The notes under the pieces are model-generated. The model was not told the DNA's origin. It did no database searches and saw nothing but the letters and a program-made list of their open reading frames with translations. A stretch of 64,000 nucleotides of DNA from Ottowia massiliensis (GTDB lineage: Bacteria > Pseudomonadota > Gammaproteobacteria > Burkholderiales > Burkholderiaceae_C): positions 2,294,001 to 2,358,000 of the forward strand of contig NZ_LT964854.1 of NCBI RefSeq assembly GCF_900240305.1. The letters are read 5' to 3'. Positions 7,841-16,144 of the stretch are shown in pieces. Both the position numbers and the translations under genes were made by a program. Within the stretch, counting starts at the first letter, position 1; each line of letters starts with the position of its first letter.

Positions 7841-9331
7841 TCAATTCGGCGGCGTCAGGATGGCGGAGAGGTGGTTGTGCCACCAGTTGCTGGTGTCGTA
7901 AGTAATGCGCTGGCTGCCATCCGCATTGCGGTTGTTGGAGCCAATCAGCGTGACCTTGCCGTTTTCATTCGACGCCACGATTTCCGTGTGCGAAACGCCA
8001 TTGCGTTCCATGATGACCACGTCGCCCGGCTTGGCGTTGGCCAGCGACACCGGCTGCCAGCCCTTGCGGCGCAGCGTGACATCCAGCTGGCGCACGGCGT
8101 CGGTGTGCTCGCCTGCCGACAGCAGGCCGTTTTTCTGCAATACCGCCGAGACGAAATTGGCGCAGCAGACGTTGTTGGGCACATTGGGATTCATCGGCAG
8201 CGCGCCGCTGCGCTTGAGTTCGGAGGCGTTGCGGCCTTCAAAGCTCTTGGCGATGGCTGCCGTGTTGGCGCCTTTCCCGTTGCCTGCTGGCGTGGGCGTG
8301 GAAGTGCCTTGCGTGCCTTGCGCACCGCCAGTCCCGCCAGCTCCCCCCGTTCTGCCTGCGCCTTGCGCGCCGGAAGGCAGGTTGATCTTTTGATTGGGAT
8401 AAATCAGGTCAGGGTTGGCGATTTGCGGATTGGCCGCAATCAGGCTCTTGAGCGAAACGCCATGCGAGCGCGCGATATCCCACAAGGTATCGCCCTTCTT
8501 CACGGTATAGGAGCCGCCCGCAGCCTTGGCGGGCTGGCCGCCGCCCGTGCTGGGCGCTGCAGGAGAAGGCTGCTGGCTTTGCGCGCCGCCAGCGCCTGTT
8601 GGCTTTTGATTGCCAAACATCTGCGCTTCCTCATTGCGCCGGCGCGTCAGGCCGGGCAGCACGCGCCCGCCACCGTGGTTGTACTTGCCAAATTCGGCTT
8701 GCGCTCCGGCGTAATCGCCTGCGTTGAGCTTTTCCAGAATGGTCGATTTCTGGAGCGTGCCCGCGCCGCAGTTGAAGGTAAAGCTCACCAGCGCGTCGAA
8801 CTGGCCTTGTGTCAGCGGCACCTTCACGGCCTTGCGCACGGCGTTCTCGGCCGTGCCCAAGTCCTTGCGCAGCAGCTCGGTCGCCTGTGCTTCGCTAATG
8901 GTCTGGCCTTCACGCACATCACTGCCTGTATGGCCGTAGCCGATGGTCAAAATGCCCACCGGGTCGCGATAAGCCGTAGTGCGCAGGCCCTCGTATTTTT
9001 TGACCATATCCAGCCCCGCCTGGCTCATGCTCATGCCAGAAGGCTGCGAGCCGCCTGCGCCAGAAGCCGCCGCCGTCTGCTGCACGCCTGCGATCTGGTT
9101 TGCCGCGCCGCCGCCAGCAGCGCCTGCACCGCCCGGCAAATTAATGGTGTCGCCAGCAAAAATCAAATCAGGATTGCTGATCTGCGGATTGGCCGCCAAA
9201 AGCGCCTGAAGCGAAACGCCATTGCGCGCGGCAATGGCCGAAAGCGTATCGCCCTGCTGGACTGAAACGGAGCCTCCGGCAGCGCTTGTGCGCGCAGCAT
9301 TGGCATGGGAAGAAAAATTGACAGCGGTCAT
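7841..9331 (-). CDS. Modular peptidoglycan hydrolase: LysM - GH24 lysozyme - LysM - NlpC/CHAP-like
   Basis: A 496-residue protein starting at ATG 9331, chosen for AAGGAAAGGA 7 nt upstream; a longer frame to 9415 lacks a site. Order: LysM (about 20-66), glycoside hydrolase family 24 phage-type lysozyme (about 99-240) with its E-8x-D-5x-T triad visible as Glu113, Asp122 and Thr128 (YEGLRTTAYRDPVGILTIGYG), a second LysM (about 280-330), and a C-terminal papain-like domain with NNVCCANFVSAV (Cys) and NGVSHTEIVAS (His). It should cut both glycan and peptide bonds of murein. There is no signal peptide, so export must use a phage-like, type VI or other route, or the protein acts after lysis. It has its own terminator. 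Confidence 0.88.
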   Translation of the reverse strand: MTAVNFSSHANAARTSAAGGSVSVQQGDTLSAIAARNGVSLQALLAANPQISNPDLIFAGDTINLPGGAGAAGGGAANQIAGVQQTAAASGAGGSQPSGMSMSQAGLDMVKKYEGLRTTAYRDPVGILTIGYGHTGSDVREGQTISEAQATELLRKDLGTAENAVRKAVKVPLTQGQFDALVSFTFNCGAGTLQKSTILEKLNAGDYAGAQAEFGKYNHGGGRVLPGLTRRRNEEAQMFGNQKPTGAGGAQSQQPSPAAPSTGGGQPAKAAGGSYTVKKGDTLWDIARSHGVSLKSLIAANPQIANPDLIYPNQKINLPSGAQGAGRTGGAGGTGGAQGTQGTSTPTPAGNGKGANTAAIAKSFEGRNASELKRSGALPMNPNVPNNVCCANFVSAVLQKNGLLSAGEHTDAVRQLDVTLRRKGWQPVSLANAKPGDVVIMERNGVSHTEIVASNENGKVTLIGSNNRNADGSQRITYDTSNWWHNHLSAILTPPN

Positions 9332-9419
9332 GTTGAGTCCTTTCCTTTGACCAGGGTTGCTACCTGTGCCATATCCCAAAAGGCTGGCAGACGCATTCAT
9401 TGTCGGCATTCGCATTTGA

Positions 9420-9715
9420 AAAAGATAGCTGGGGCGATTACCCTGGGAAAAGCATTTATAAAACGTGTCGTCAGGTAACGAGGCAATCCTTTCGAATATT
9501 TATTTTTCTGTTTATCTACATGTGCCTGCGATGACGGTCAGCATTCTTATTTCGATAATTTCTATTTCGGAAAAATGCATATAGAAACACGAGCCAGGAC
9601 GCTTGCGTAGAACGAATCCCCTTTCATTGGGAGAAGTCACACAAATAGCAATATAAATGTAAAATATAATTTACGTGAATGTAAAAGTGCTCTGATGGTA
9701 AAAATATTTTTCATT
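9420..9715. other. AT-rich gene-free stretch upstream of the hydrolase gene
   Basis: About 300 bp that is markedly AT-rich against its surroundings, with many A/T runs and repeated TTTACA/TGTAAA-like words around 9655-9690. It probably carries the hydrolase promoter and may be foreign DNA; I could not fix a single -35/-10 pair. Confidence 0.4.
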
Positions 9716-9904
9716 TTATCCGCGTCGTGCAATATTAATTTGCAATTTTTCTTGACGGCCTGCATTAAAGGTGTTCCATGAAAAGCTGTTTCGTCTCATG
9801 CCTGAACCCGTTCGCGGCCCTGCCTCAGGTGCGTAAAAACGGGTCAGGTCGGAATGCGAAGCACAGGTGGTTAGTCGTAGCGTTTTCAACGCGATGTCCC
9901 CTTC

Positions 9905-10330
9905 AAGCTTGAGGCAACAAGCGGGAGGTTGTGTTTGTCGGCAGAGTAAGGGCGATGGAAGTTGTCGCGCTGCATCCCACGGCGCCAGCTCATCAATGCA
10001 GTGGTCTGAAGCGTAATAGCGATACGCATAGGCCCACTGTCTGAATAAAGTCTGGATGAGCCGCCCGGCCATTGCCATGGGTTCTGGGCGTGTAGGGCTT
10101 GGTGCGAAAGCGCTTGTGATCCTCAGGCGATGCAGCAGCGCTGGTAAAGCGCCGTGACTGGCAAGCTGTGCCATCGCCAGCTCATCACCGGCTCAACGCA
10201 TGCCTCCAGGCTTGTCGTAGTGCAGCGCTGCCAGCAGGTGCTGACAGGCGTTCTTGGCCATCTCACGGAAAGCGCCGGGCTGAAGCCCATGGAAACACAC
10301 GCTTTGTGGATGTCCATTCAGGAAGTTCTG
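9905..10330 (-). pseudogene. IS481-family transposase remnant
   Basis: Minus-strand fragments match the DDE core end of IS481 transposases in several frames: HLLAALHYDKPGGMR (about 10200), then RITSAFAPSPTRPEPMAMAG and RLIQTLFRQWAYAYRY (canonical form: T-P-T-NGKAERFIQTLxxEWAYAxxY), then NFHRPYSADKHNLP (canonical YNxHRPHxxLGGxPP) near 9910. Frameshifts and missing flanks show it is dead. Confidence 0.75.
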
Positions 10331-10464
10331 ACGTGGATGGTTTGGATTGTTCATGTGTGCCAATGTGGCGGAAGGAAGCGGTCGTGCGGGAAGCGGGGCA
10401 GGAATGAAGCAGATTTCGGGCGCGCAGGCCGTCGCGCCTTGCCAAAAGAAGAAAATCCGCGCCC

Positions 10465-11046
10465 ATGACTGAAAACCACACTGCCAACCCAACGCCCGCC
10501 CTGGCTTTTTCAGACCAGAACCTTGTCTGGCTGGACTGCGAAATGAGCGGTCTGGACCCCGAACGCGAGCGCCTGCTGGAAATCGCCATCGTCATCACCG
10601 ACCCGCAGCTGCAAACCCGCGTGGAAGGCCCCGTGCTGGTCATCCACCAAAGCGACGAGCTGCTGGCCGGCATGGACGCCTGGAACCGGGGCACGCATGG
10701 CCGCAGCGGGCTGACGGACAAAGTCCGCGCCTCCACCCTCACCGAAGGCGAAGCCGAGCAGCAGCTCATCGCTTTCATCTCACGCTACGTCTCCAAGGGC
10801 GTGGCGCCCATGTGCGGCAACACTATTGGGCAAGACAGGCGCTTTCTCGTCAAATACATGCCCCGGCTGGAATCGTTTTTCCACTACCGCAATATTGACG
10901 TGAGCACCCTCAAGGAACTGGCCCGCCGCTGGAAGCCCGAGGTTGCAGACGCCTTCCAAAAACGCCAGGCCCACACCGCGCTGGCCGACGTGCACGAATC
11001 CATCGACGAGCTGCTGCATTACCGCGAACATTTCATTCGCATTTGA
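10465..11046 (+). CDS. orn: Oligoribonuclease
   Basis: A 193-residue DEDDh 3'-5' exoribonuclease that finishes mRNA decay by degrading 2-5-nt RNAs (and pGpG from c-di-GMP turnover). It has WLDCEMSGLDPERERLLEIA (exo I, Asp and Glu), GNTIGQDRRFLVKYMP (exo II), NIDVSTLKELARRW, and HTALADVHES (exo III, catalytic His and Asp). Length and motifs match the family. It stands alone, followed by its own terminator. Confidence 0.96.
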   Translation: MTENHTANPTPALAFSDQNLVWLDCEMSGLDPERERLLEIAIVITDPQLQTRVEGPVLVIHQSDELLAGMDAWNRGTHGRSGLTDKVRASTLTEGEAEQQLIAFISRYVSKGVAPMCGNTIGQDRRFLVKYMPRLESFFHYRNIDVSTLKELARRWKPEVADAFQKRQAHTALADVHESIDELLHYREHFIRI

Positions 11047-11057
11047 AAACCCGTTCA

Positions 11058-11088
11058 CAGGCGCTTTTTCCCGGAAAGCGCTTTTTTG
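11058..11088 (+). terminator. Intrinsic terminator after orn
   Basis: Stem GCGCTTT (11061-11067) with AAAGCGC (11075-11081) followed by TTTTTT, beginning 15 nt after the orn stop. Confidence 0.75.
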
Positions 11089-11227
11089 TTTGAAAGCGGA
11101 TTCCGGCGGCGTATTTCAGCGCGGATTTGGGCTTTTGTTCTCTTGCGGCCTTTCATTCTTTGCCGGGCCATTCCGCTCCGCAGCTTTCGCGGCCTGGCCC
11201 AAAGCATGGTCCCGCCAGGAAGCATCA

Positions 11228-11311
11228 AAAGAAGGAGCAAATTGAACAGGGCTAAAAACGGTTTCTGCGCACGTTTCACTAGGACATCACGCTCTTTTTT
11301 AAGGAGCGGAA
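11228..11311 (-). repeat. 85-bp dispersed repeat, copy 3
   Basis: Full copy in reverse orientation (GAAGGAGCAAATTG, then TTTCACTAGGACATCACGCT, then AAGGAGCGGAATC), in the gene-free stretch after orn. Confidence 0.8.
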
Positions 11312-11419
11312 TCAGACCTTTGTTTCCACATGGAAGGTGGAGACAAATGCAGCCAGGTTTTCCCAAGCTGATGACCGCAATACATGATGTGCAGAGCGCG
11401 CTTGTTTCAAGCCACAAAA

Positions 11420-11450
11420 AAGGCCGTCCAATCAGGTCTCGGACGGCCTT
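11420..11450. terminator. Bidirectional hairpin terminator
   Basis: AAGGCCGTCC (11420-11429) pairs with GGACGGCCTT (11441-11450), with an A-run before and TTTATTC after. No intact gene ends here; it may be a leftover of the degraded gene nearby. Confidence 0.55.
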
Positions 11451-11559
11451 TATTCTGGCTGCCTATTTGAAATCGGCATCCGTTAGCAACTTGCTGCCTT
11501 GTATTTCTGTCACGTTGCGCGTGCCAGCCCGCATCATGTTGATCGTCATTTTTTTTGAA

Positions 11560-11710
11560 CTGCGCCATGACCGAATTGACGCGCTTGCGCACAGCAACCT
11601 CACCGTCGGCCTGCCCGTTCAGTCCGTGCCTGCGCTGGGCGGCTGGGGCCTGGGCCTGCTGGCTTTCGCGCTCGGCTTCATGGGCGTGCGCTGTGGGTGC
11701 TGCAAGAGTA
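11560..11710 (+). pseudogene. C-terminal remnant of an IPTL-CTERM-type surface protein
   Basis: The frame reads NLTVGLPVQS then VPALGGWGLGLLAFALGFMG followed by VR. This matches the layout of IPTL-CTERM sorting tails (I/V-P-x-L-x-x-WG, a hydrophobic helix, then basic residues). No open reading frame with a start and body precedes it and the tail runs on into non-homologous sequence, so it is a fragment. Confidence 0.55.
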
Positions 11711-11834
11711 GCTTGAGTCGGGAGCAAAGCCTGCTGTGCGGCGTCGCTTACGCGGGCCAGCCATTTGTTGCAAGGCGTCAAAGACATCTCGGGCAGGCGC
11801 GTGATGGTTCGCAAAGAGAAGCGAACTTCACGCT

Positions 11835-11972
11835 TTCAAGGTGATGCCCAAACGCTGGGTGGTTGAGCACATCCTTGTCTGGCTGGAGAAAAGCCGGAGG
11901 CTGTGGAAGAGCGGTGAGCGGCTGCTTCGCGCCAGCTTGCCGTTCGTTTATTTGGCATCCTGGCTCTCTTGA
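11835..11972 (+). pseudogene. IS5-family transposase C-terminal fragment
   Basis: The plus frame reads KVMPKRWVVEHILVWLEKSR then RLWKSGERLLRASLPFVYLA before a TGA at about 11970. This is the conserved C-terminus of one IS5 subgroup (FxVLPKRWVVERTxxWLExCRRLWKNCER). It is a different subtype from the remnants at 6139 and 39446. The upstream part is lost. Confidence 0.75.
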
Positions 11973-12123
11973 GCAAAAGATTTTGAACAGGTTCTGAGAA
12001 TAAGCAGCGAACGGGCCTTGCGGCTTTCAATGCGTTTGGCGCGGCAGTGGCATCAAGCCGTTTGGAAAACTTGCCAGGCATCTGAAACCTGATTTTGAAC
12101 CGCTTGTTTTCCCTGCGGGTGCT

Positions 12124-12438
12124 TCAGGAAAATAGCTTATCCACCGCAATGAGAAACTTTTCAAGGACTTCATTCCAGGACTGGCCTTTCAATTTGTCTG
12201 GATCGAACATTTCATCCATTACGAAAATAAGCGCATCATTGATCCAGTCAGGCGGATTTCCTTGACTCTGGGGAAACGTTGGCTGGAGCCGGTAGGTTTC
12301 CAGCCTGTAAACCTTGCCGAGAAAGATTTTTTCGCCCCTTTCTTGCAGGATTTCCAAACGAAATCGGAAAGTTTCCCCGTCGCCCGCTTCGAACGGTTCC
12401 AAATCAAAAACTTTCACCTGTTCGCAAATCTTTTTCAT
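12124..12438 (-). CDS. Hypothetical protein, 104 residues
   Basis: Starts at MKKICEQVKVFDLEPFEAGD. Contains KVYRLETYRLQPTFPQSQGN and ends WNEVLEKFLIAVDKLFS. Mixed charged, no signal or membrane segment, so a small cytoplasmic protein. It sits alone between IS debris and the fru genes; its base composition is lower in GC than its neighbours. The family is not recognised. The start could also be further upstream, since no clear ribosome-binding site is seen. Confidence 0.55.
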   Translation of the reverse strand: MKKICEQVKVFDLEPFEAGDGETFRFRLEILQERGEKIFLGKVYRLETYRLQPTFPQSQGNPPDWINDALIFVMDEMFDPDKLKGQSWNEVLEKFLIAVDKLFS

Positions 12439-12514
12439 GATTATTGGGCATGGTTTTCGAACCAGCGATGGCAGCGCGGGCGGCGGCAAAGGACAAGGCA
12501 AAGGCTGTTCAACA

Positions 12515-12602
12515 TCAAAAAAAGGAGCGAATTTCAGCCGGTGTAATGCCGTGATGTCCTGGTGCAGTCAGGAAACTTTGCTATGAATGCGGGAGCGAAA
12601 AA
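12515..12602 (-). repeat. 85-bp dispersed repeat, copy 4 (diverged core)
   Basis: Both ends are typical (AAAAAAAGGAGCGAATTTC and CTATGAATGCGGGAGCGAAA), but the core reads GATGTCCTGGTGCAGTCAGG instead of the CTAGGACGTCATGCTAT form, as if part of the core were rearranged. It lies just downstream of fruA. Confidence 0.75.
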
Positions 12603-12635
12603 ATCGCTGGCGGGGCAGGGCAGGGCAGGGCTCTT

Positions 12636-14435
12636 TCAGGCTGTTTGCGCCGGTTTCTTGAGCGCGCCCAGCAGCACGGCGCTCAAGACTGTTCCGGCGG
12701 CAATCGCTGCCAGATACAGGCCCAGATGGGTGACGGCATTGGGGATGGGCAGCACGAAGGCGCCGCCGTGGGGCACGCGCAATTCGCACCCGGCGAGCAT
12801 GGAAACCGCGCCGGTGAGGGCCGAGCCTGCGGCCAGGGCGGGGATGACGCGCAGCGGGTCTTTGGCGGCGAAGGGAATGGCGCCTTCGGTGATGAAGGCC
12901 AGGCCCATGACGGCGGCGGCTTTGGCGCCGTCGCGCTCTTCGGCGCTGAAGCGGCTTTTGAACAGCCAGGCGGCCAGGGCGATGGCCAGCGGCGGCGTCA
13001 TGCCGGCGGCCATGACGGCGGCCATGGGCGAATAGACCTCGCTGGCGATCAGGCCGGTGCCGAAGGTGTAGGCGGCCTTGTTGATGGGGCCGCCCATGTC
13101 GATGGCCATCATGCCGCCCAGCAGCAGGCCCAGCAGCAAGGCGCTGCTGCCTTGCAGGCCCTTGAGCCACTGGGTGAGCGCGGCCAGCAGCGCGGCCACG
13201 GGCTGGCCGATCACGTAATACATGAGCAAGCCGGTGATGAGCGTGCCCAGCAGCGGGAGGATGAGCACGGGCTTGAGGCCGTCCAAGTTGCGGCCCAGCC
13301 GGATTGTTTCGTTCAGCCACTTGACGGCGTAGCCCGCGATGAAGCCGGAGGCCAGGCCGCCCAGAAAGCCCGCGCCGATGCTGTTTGCAATCATCCCGCC
13401 AGCCATGCCGGGCGTGATGCCGGGGCGGTCGGCCACGGAGTAGGCGATGTAGCCCGAGAGCACGGGAATCATGAGCGCGAAGGTGGCGCTTTTGCCAATG
13501 GAAAACAGCGTCCAGCCCAGCGTGCCCTGGTGCGCGTCGTCATACACGTAAATGCCGCCCAGCGCGAAGCCCAGCGCAATGAGCAGCCCGCCGGTGACAA
13601 CGAAGGGCAGCATGAAGGACACGCCCGTCATCAGGTGCTTGTAGGCCCCGGTGCGCTCTTTTTTGGCGGCGGGGGCGGCTTCTTTTGGGGCGGATGGGGC
13701 CGCGCCGTGCGGCTGCGCTTCGGCCAGCGCCTGGCGGATCAGGCCTTGGCCGTTTTTGATGGCCGCCTTGGTGCCGCTGGCAAAAAGGCGTTTGCCCGCA
13801 AAGCGGCTGGCGTCCACTTGCGTGTCGGCAGCGATGATGACCAGATCAGCCGCCGCAATGTCGTCAGGCGAAAGGGTGTTTTGCGCGCCAACCGAGCCTT
13901 GCGTTTCCACCTTCATCTGGCAGCCCAGCGCGGCGGCGGCGGCCTTCAGCCCTTCTTCGGCCATGAAGGTGTGGGCAATGCCCGTGGGGCAGGAGGTGAC
14001 GGCAACGACTTTGAGCGCCTGCCAGTTTTCTGCGCCTGGCCGTTCAGCCTCTTTGGGGCCGCCTGCCCCCGTGGCCTCCGTGACATCAGCGCGGGCCGCC
14101 ATCAAACCGGGCGAACCGGCGGGCAAACCGGCGCCTGCTTGCTGCAAGCACTGGCGCAGCACGCCTGCTGCATCGGCCAGCACGGCGGCCAGCGTGGCCA
14201 CGTGCGCGGCCTTGCCCGCCAGCCGCTGCGCGGGCGCTTCGCCCACGCACAGCACCAGCGGCGCGGCGGCCAGTTCTTCGGGCGCAAGAGGGTCTTGCGC
14301 GCCGCTTTCCAGCAGGGTTTCGATGCGCAAGGGCAGCTGCATGGCGCGGGCGGCCTCGCGCAGCGCCTCGCGCGCCAGCAGCGAATGCGTGGCGCGGGCG
14401 GGCGTGTTGATGATGACCAGCAGGGAGGAAGGCAT
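12636..14435 (-). CDS. fruA: PTS fructose transporter, EIIBC component
   Basis: A 599-residue fructose permease. The ATG at 14435 has GGAG 10 nt upstream; a TTG 18 nt earlier is disfavoured. Order: degenerate EIIB' domain (1-100, no active Cys), Ala/Gly linker, EIIB (about 143-235) with phosphorylated Cys149 in VTSCPTGIAHTFMAEEGL, a charged linker (AAPAAKKERTGAYKHL), and EIIC with eight or more membrane helices (about 270-599), including GGLLIALGFALGG and GGPINKAAYTFGTG. It imports fructose as fructose-1-phosphate using phosphate from FruB. It is last in the minus-strand fru cluster. Confidence 0.95.
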   Translation of the reverse strand: MPSSLLVIINTPARATHSLLAREALREAARAMQLPLRIETLLESGAQDPLAPEELAAAPLVLCVGEAPAQRLAGKAAHVATLAAVLADAAGVLRQCLQQAGAGLPAGSPGLMAARADVTEATGAGGPKEAERPGAENWQALKVVAVTSCPTGIAHTFMAEEGLKAAAAALGCQMKVETQGSVGAQNTLSPDDIAAADLVIIAADTQVDASRFAGKRLFASGTKAAIKNGQGLIRQALAEAQPHGAAPSAPKEAAPAAKKERTGAYKHLMTGVSFMLPFVVTGGLLIALGFALGGIYVYDDAHQGTLGWTLFSIGKSATFALMIPVLSGYIAYSVADRPGITPGMAGGMIANSIGAGFLGGLASGFIAGYAVKWLNETIRLGRNLDGLKPVLILPLLGTLITGLLMYYVIGQPVAALLAALTQWLKGLQGSSALLLGLLLGGMMAIDMGGPINKAAYTFGTGLIASEVYSPMAAVMAAGMTPPLAIALAAWLFKSRFSAEERDGAKAAAVMGLAFITEGAIPFAAKDPLRVIPALAAGSALTGAVSMLAGCELRVPHGGAFVLPIPNAVTHLGLYLAAIAAGTVLSAVLLGALKKPAQTA

Positions 14436-14458
14436 GGCTTGCAGCTCCGGCAAGGTGA

Positions 14459-14926
14459 TTACAGGTTGAAATGAGACATCAAATCGCGGCGCAAATCTTC
14501 ATAGCACGCCGCCAGCCAGGGCACAAAGCCATCGGCCAGCGGGAAGGTGCTGCCATCGCGCATGAACCACACCACCGGCGGCTCCGCCGGGTTGGGCGCG
14601 CCATCGAGCTGAAAGGCCAGCCCGTCGCCGCCGTCTTTCCAGAACGGCAACAGCCCCAGCGCCAGATAGCCGCTGCCCTGCGCCTCGCCCAGCAGGCTTT
14701 CCAGACTCAAATGCGGCTCCAAACCGGCATTGGCCCACCGAAAGCCATCGCCCACCGCGCGCATGCGGGCCGCGTATCGGGTTTGAAATTCGACATAGCT
14801 TTTCGGGAAAACCACGCCGAATGCTTTTTCCAGCCGATCAAAATCCGCCTGCGTGGGCAGGCCGAAATCGGGGGAAAAATCGCCGCAAAAATCGGGATAG
14901 CGGGCTTGAAGGTCGGTGAAGGTCAT
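14459..14926 (-). CDS. SMI1/KNR4 family protein (orphan immunity type)
   Basis: A 155-residue protein with the SMI1/KNR4 start pattern QADFDRLEKAFGVVFPKSYVEFQ, a central GYLALGLLPFWKDGGDGLAFQL, and VVWFMRDGSTFPLADGFVPWL. In bacteria the superfamily is best known as immunity proteins that neutralise contact-dependent or polymorphic toxins, with many housekeeping exceptions. It lies 23 nt before fruA and 66 nt after fruK on the same strand, so it is transcribed with fructose genes although it has no obvious role there. No cognate toxin is next to it. Confidence 0.82.
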   Translation of the reverse strand: MTFTDLQARYPDFCGDFSPDFGLPTQADFDRLEKAFGVVFPKSYVEFQTRYAARMRAVGDGFRWANAGLEPHLSLESLLGEAQGSGYLALGLLPFWKDGGDGLAFQLDGAPNPAEPPVVWFMRDGSTFPLADGFVPWLAACYEDLRRDLMSHFNL

Positions 14927-14992
14927 TTTCTTTGAATGATTAATTCATTTTGTTTGCAGCTATGTTTTCACGCATGGATTCAGGAAGATGAA

Positions 14993-15955
14993 TCATGATG
15001 GAATGGCCGACAAGGTAATGGCCTGCAACAAGGCATTGATTTCACTGGCAGGCGGCAAATCCGGCCCCAATCGATTCAATTTGGCCGTGGCAAATGCCAC
15101 GCCATGCCGCAAAGCCTCGCGCCAGTCCAGCCCTGCATGCCGCGCGGCGAGCAGGCCGGCCACTTGCGCATCGCCTGCGCCCACAGTGCTCACGGGCTTG
15201 ACGGGCAAGGGCGCGGCCAGCCACGCGCCTTCGGGGCTGCTCATGAAAGCGCCTTGCGCGCCCAGGGAGACGACAACGGTTTCCACGCCCTGGGCGTGCA
15301 GGCCGCGCGCGGCTTCGCGTAAATCGGCGCAAGTGGGCAGCGGGCGGCCCAGCAGGGTTTCCAGCTCGTGGCGGTTGGGGTTGATGAGGGCCAGCGGCAC
15401 GCCGCAGGCCAGGGCCTGCTTCAGCGCCGCGCCGCTGGTGTCCAGCGCAATGCGCGCGCCGCGCTCGTGCAAAAGTTTCAGCAGCGGCGCGTAGCCTTCG
15501 GTTTGCAGGCCGGGCGGCAGGCTGCCGGCGGCCAGCGCCCACTGGCCGGGTTGTGCGCGCTGGCGCACGTCTTGCAGCAGGGCCTGCCAGGCGGCGGCGG
15601 GCACGGCGGGGCCGGGCAGGTTGATGTCGGTGGTGTCGCCCGTGTCGGCCGCCACGATCTTGATGTTGGTGCGCGTGCTGCCGGGCACGCGCTGGCAGGC
15701 GTCTGCAATGCCTTTGCGGGCAAACAGCGCCTCGAACGCCGCCGCGTTGTCTTGCCCCAGCAGCCCGAGCGCCACGACGGGCGCGCCCCAGTCGGCCAGG
15801 CAGCTGGCCACGTTGATGCCTTTGCCGCCCGCGTTGCGGCGCGCTTGCGTGGCCACGTTCACCGCGCCGGGGCGCAGGCTGGGCAGGCTCACGGTTTCGT
15901 CAATGGCAGGGTGGGGCGTGATGGTGAGGATGGGCAGGGGCATGGCGTTTTTCAT
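14993..15955 (-). CDS. fruK: 1-phosphofructokinase
   Basis: A 320-residue PfkB-family sugar kinase that turns fructose-1-phosphate into fructose-1,6-bisphosphate. Visible: N-terminal TPHPAIDETVSLPSLRPGAV, substrate loop RNAGGKGINVASCLADWG, central LINPNRHELETLLG, and the C-terminal signature STVGAGDAQVAGLLA near residue 255, whose GAGD Asp is the catalytic base. The start has a GGAAA site. Canonical order is fruBKA; here fruK is separated from fruB by another gene and a repeat. Confidence 0.94.
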   Translation of the reverse strand: MKNAMPLPILTITPHPAIDETVSLPSLRPGAVNVATQARRNAGGKGINVASCLADWGAPVVALGLLGQDNAAAFEALFARKGIADACQRVPGSTRTNIKIVAADTGDTTDINLPGPAVPAAAWQALLQDVRQRAQPGQWALAAGSLPPGLQTEGYAPLLKLLHERGARIALDTSGAALKQALACGVPLALINPNRHELETLLGRPLPTCADLREAARGLHAQGVETVVVSLGAQGAFMSSPEGAWLAAPLPVKPVSTVGAGDAQVAGLLAARHAGLDWREALRHGVAFATAKLNRLGPDLPPASEINALLQAITLSAIPS

Positions 15956-16003
15956 GGCGTTTCCGGCAAGTCATTCATTTTTGAAGCGCGTGCATTCAAG
16001 GAT

Positions 16004-16090
16004 GGATTCGCTCCTGCTTCAATAGCAGACTCTCCGCGTGGAATGTGCGACATATGGCTTTTTGCAGTGCCTGAATCCGCTCCTTTTTTT
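16004..16090 (+). repeat. 85-bp dispersed repeat, copy 5 (diverged core)
   Basis: Ends match (GGATTCGCTCCTGCTTC and GAATCCGCTCCTTTTTTT); the core is AATAGCAGACTCTCCGCGTG then GAA, so the AGGTCC word is changed. It separates the mannosyltransferase-like gene from fruK. Confidence 0.75.
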
Positions 16091-16144
16091 GAGGCGATTC
16101 CGCCAGCTTTCGGCAGAGGGCGGGCATGGCGGGGCAGGGCTGTT

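Noticed and set aside
12645..14474. Long plus-strand frame opposite fruA (also 17624-18865 opposite fruB and 59554-61026 opposite the family-5 binding protein)
   Set aside because: Shadow frames caused by high third-position GC; the opposite strands carry complete enzyme motifs.
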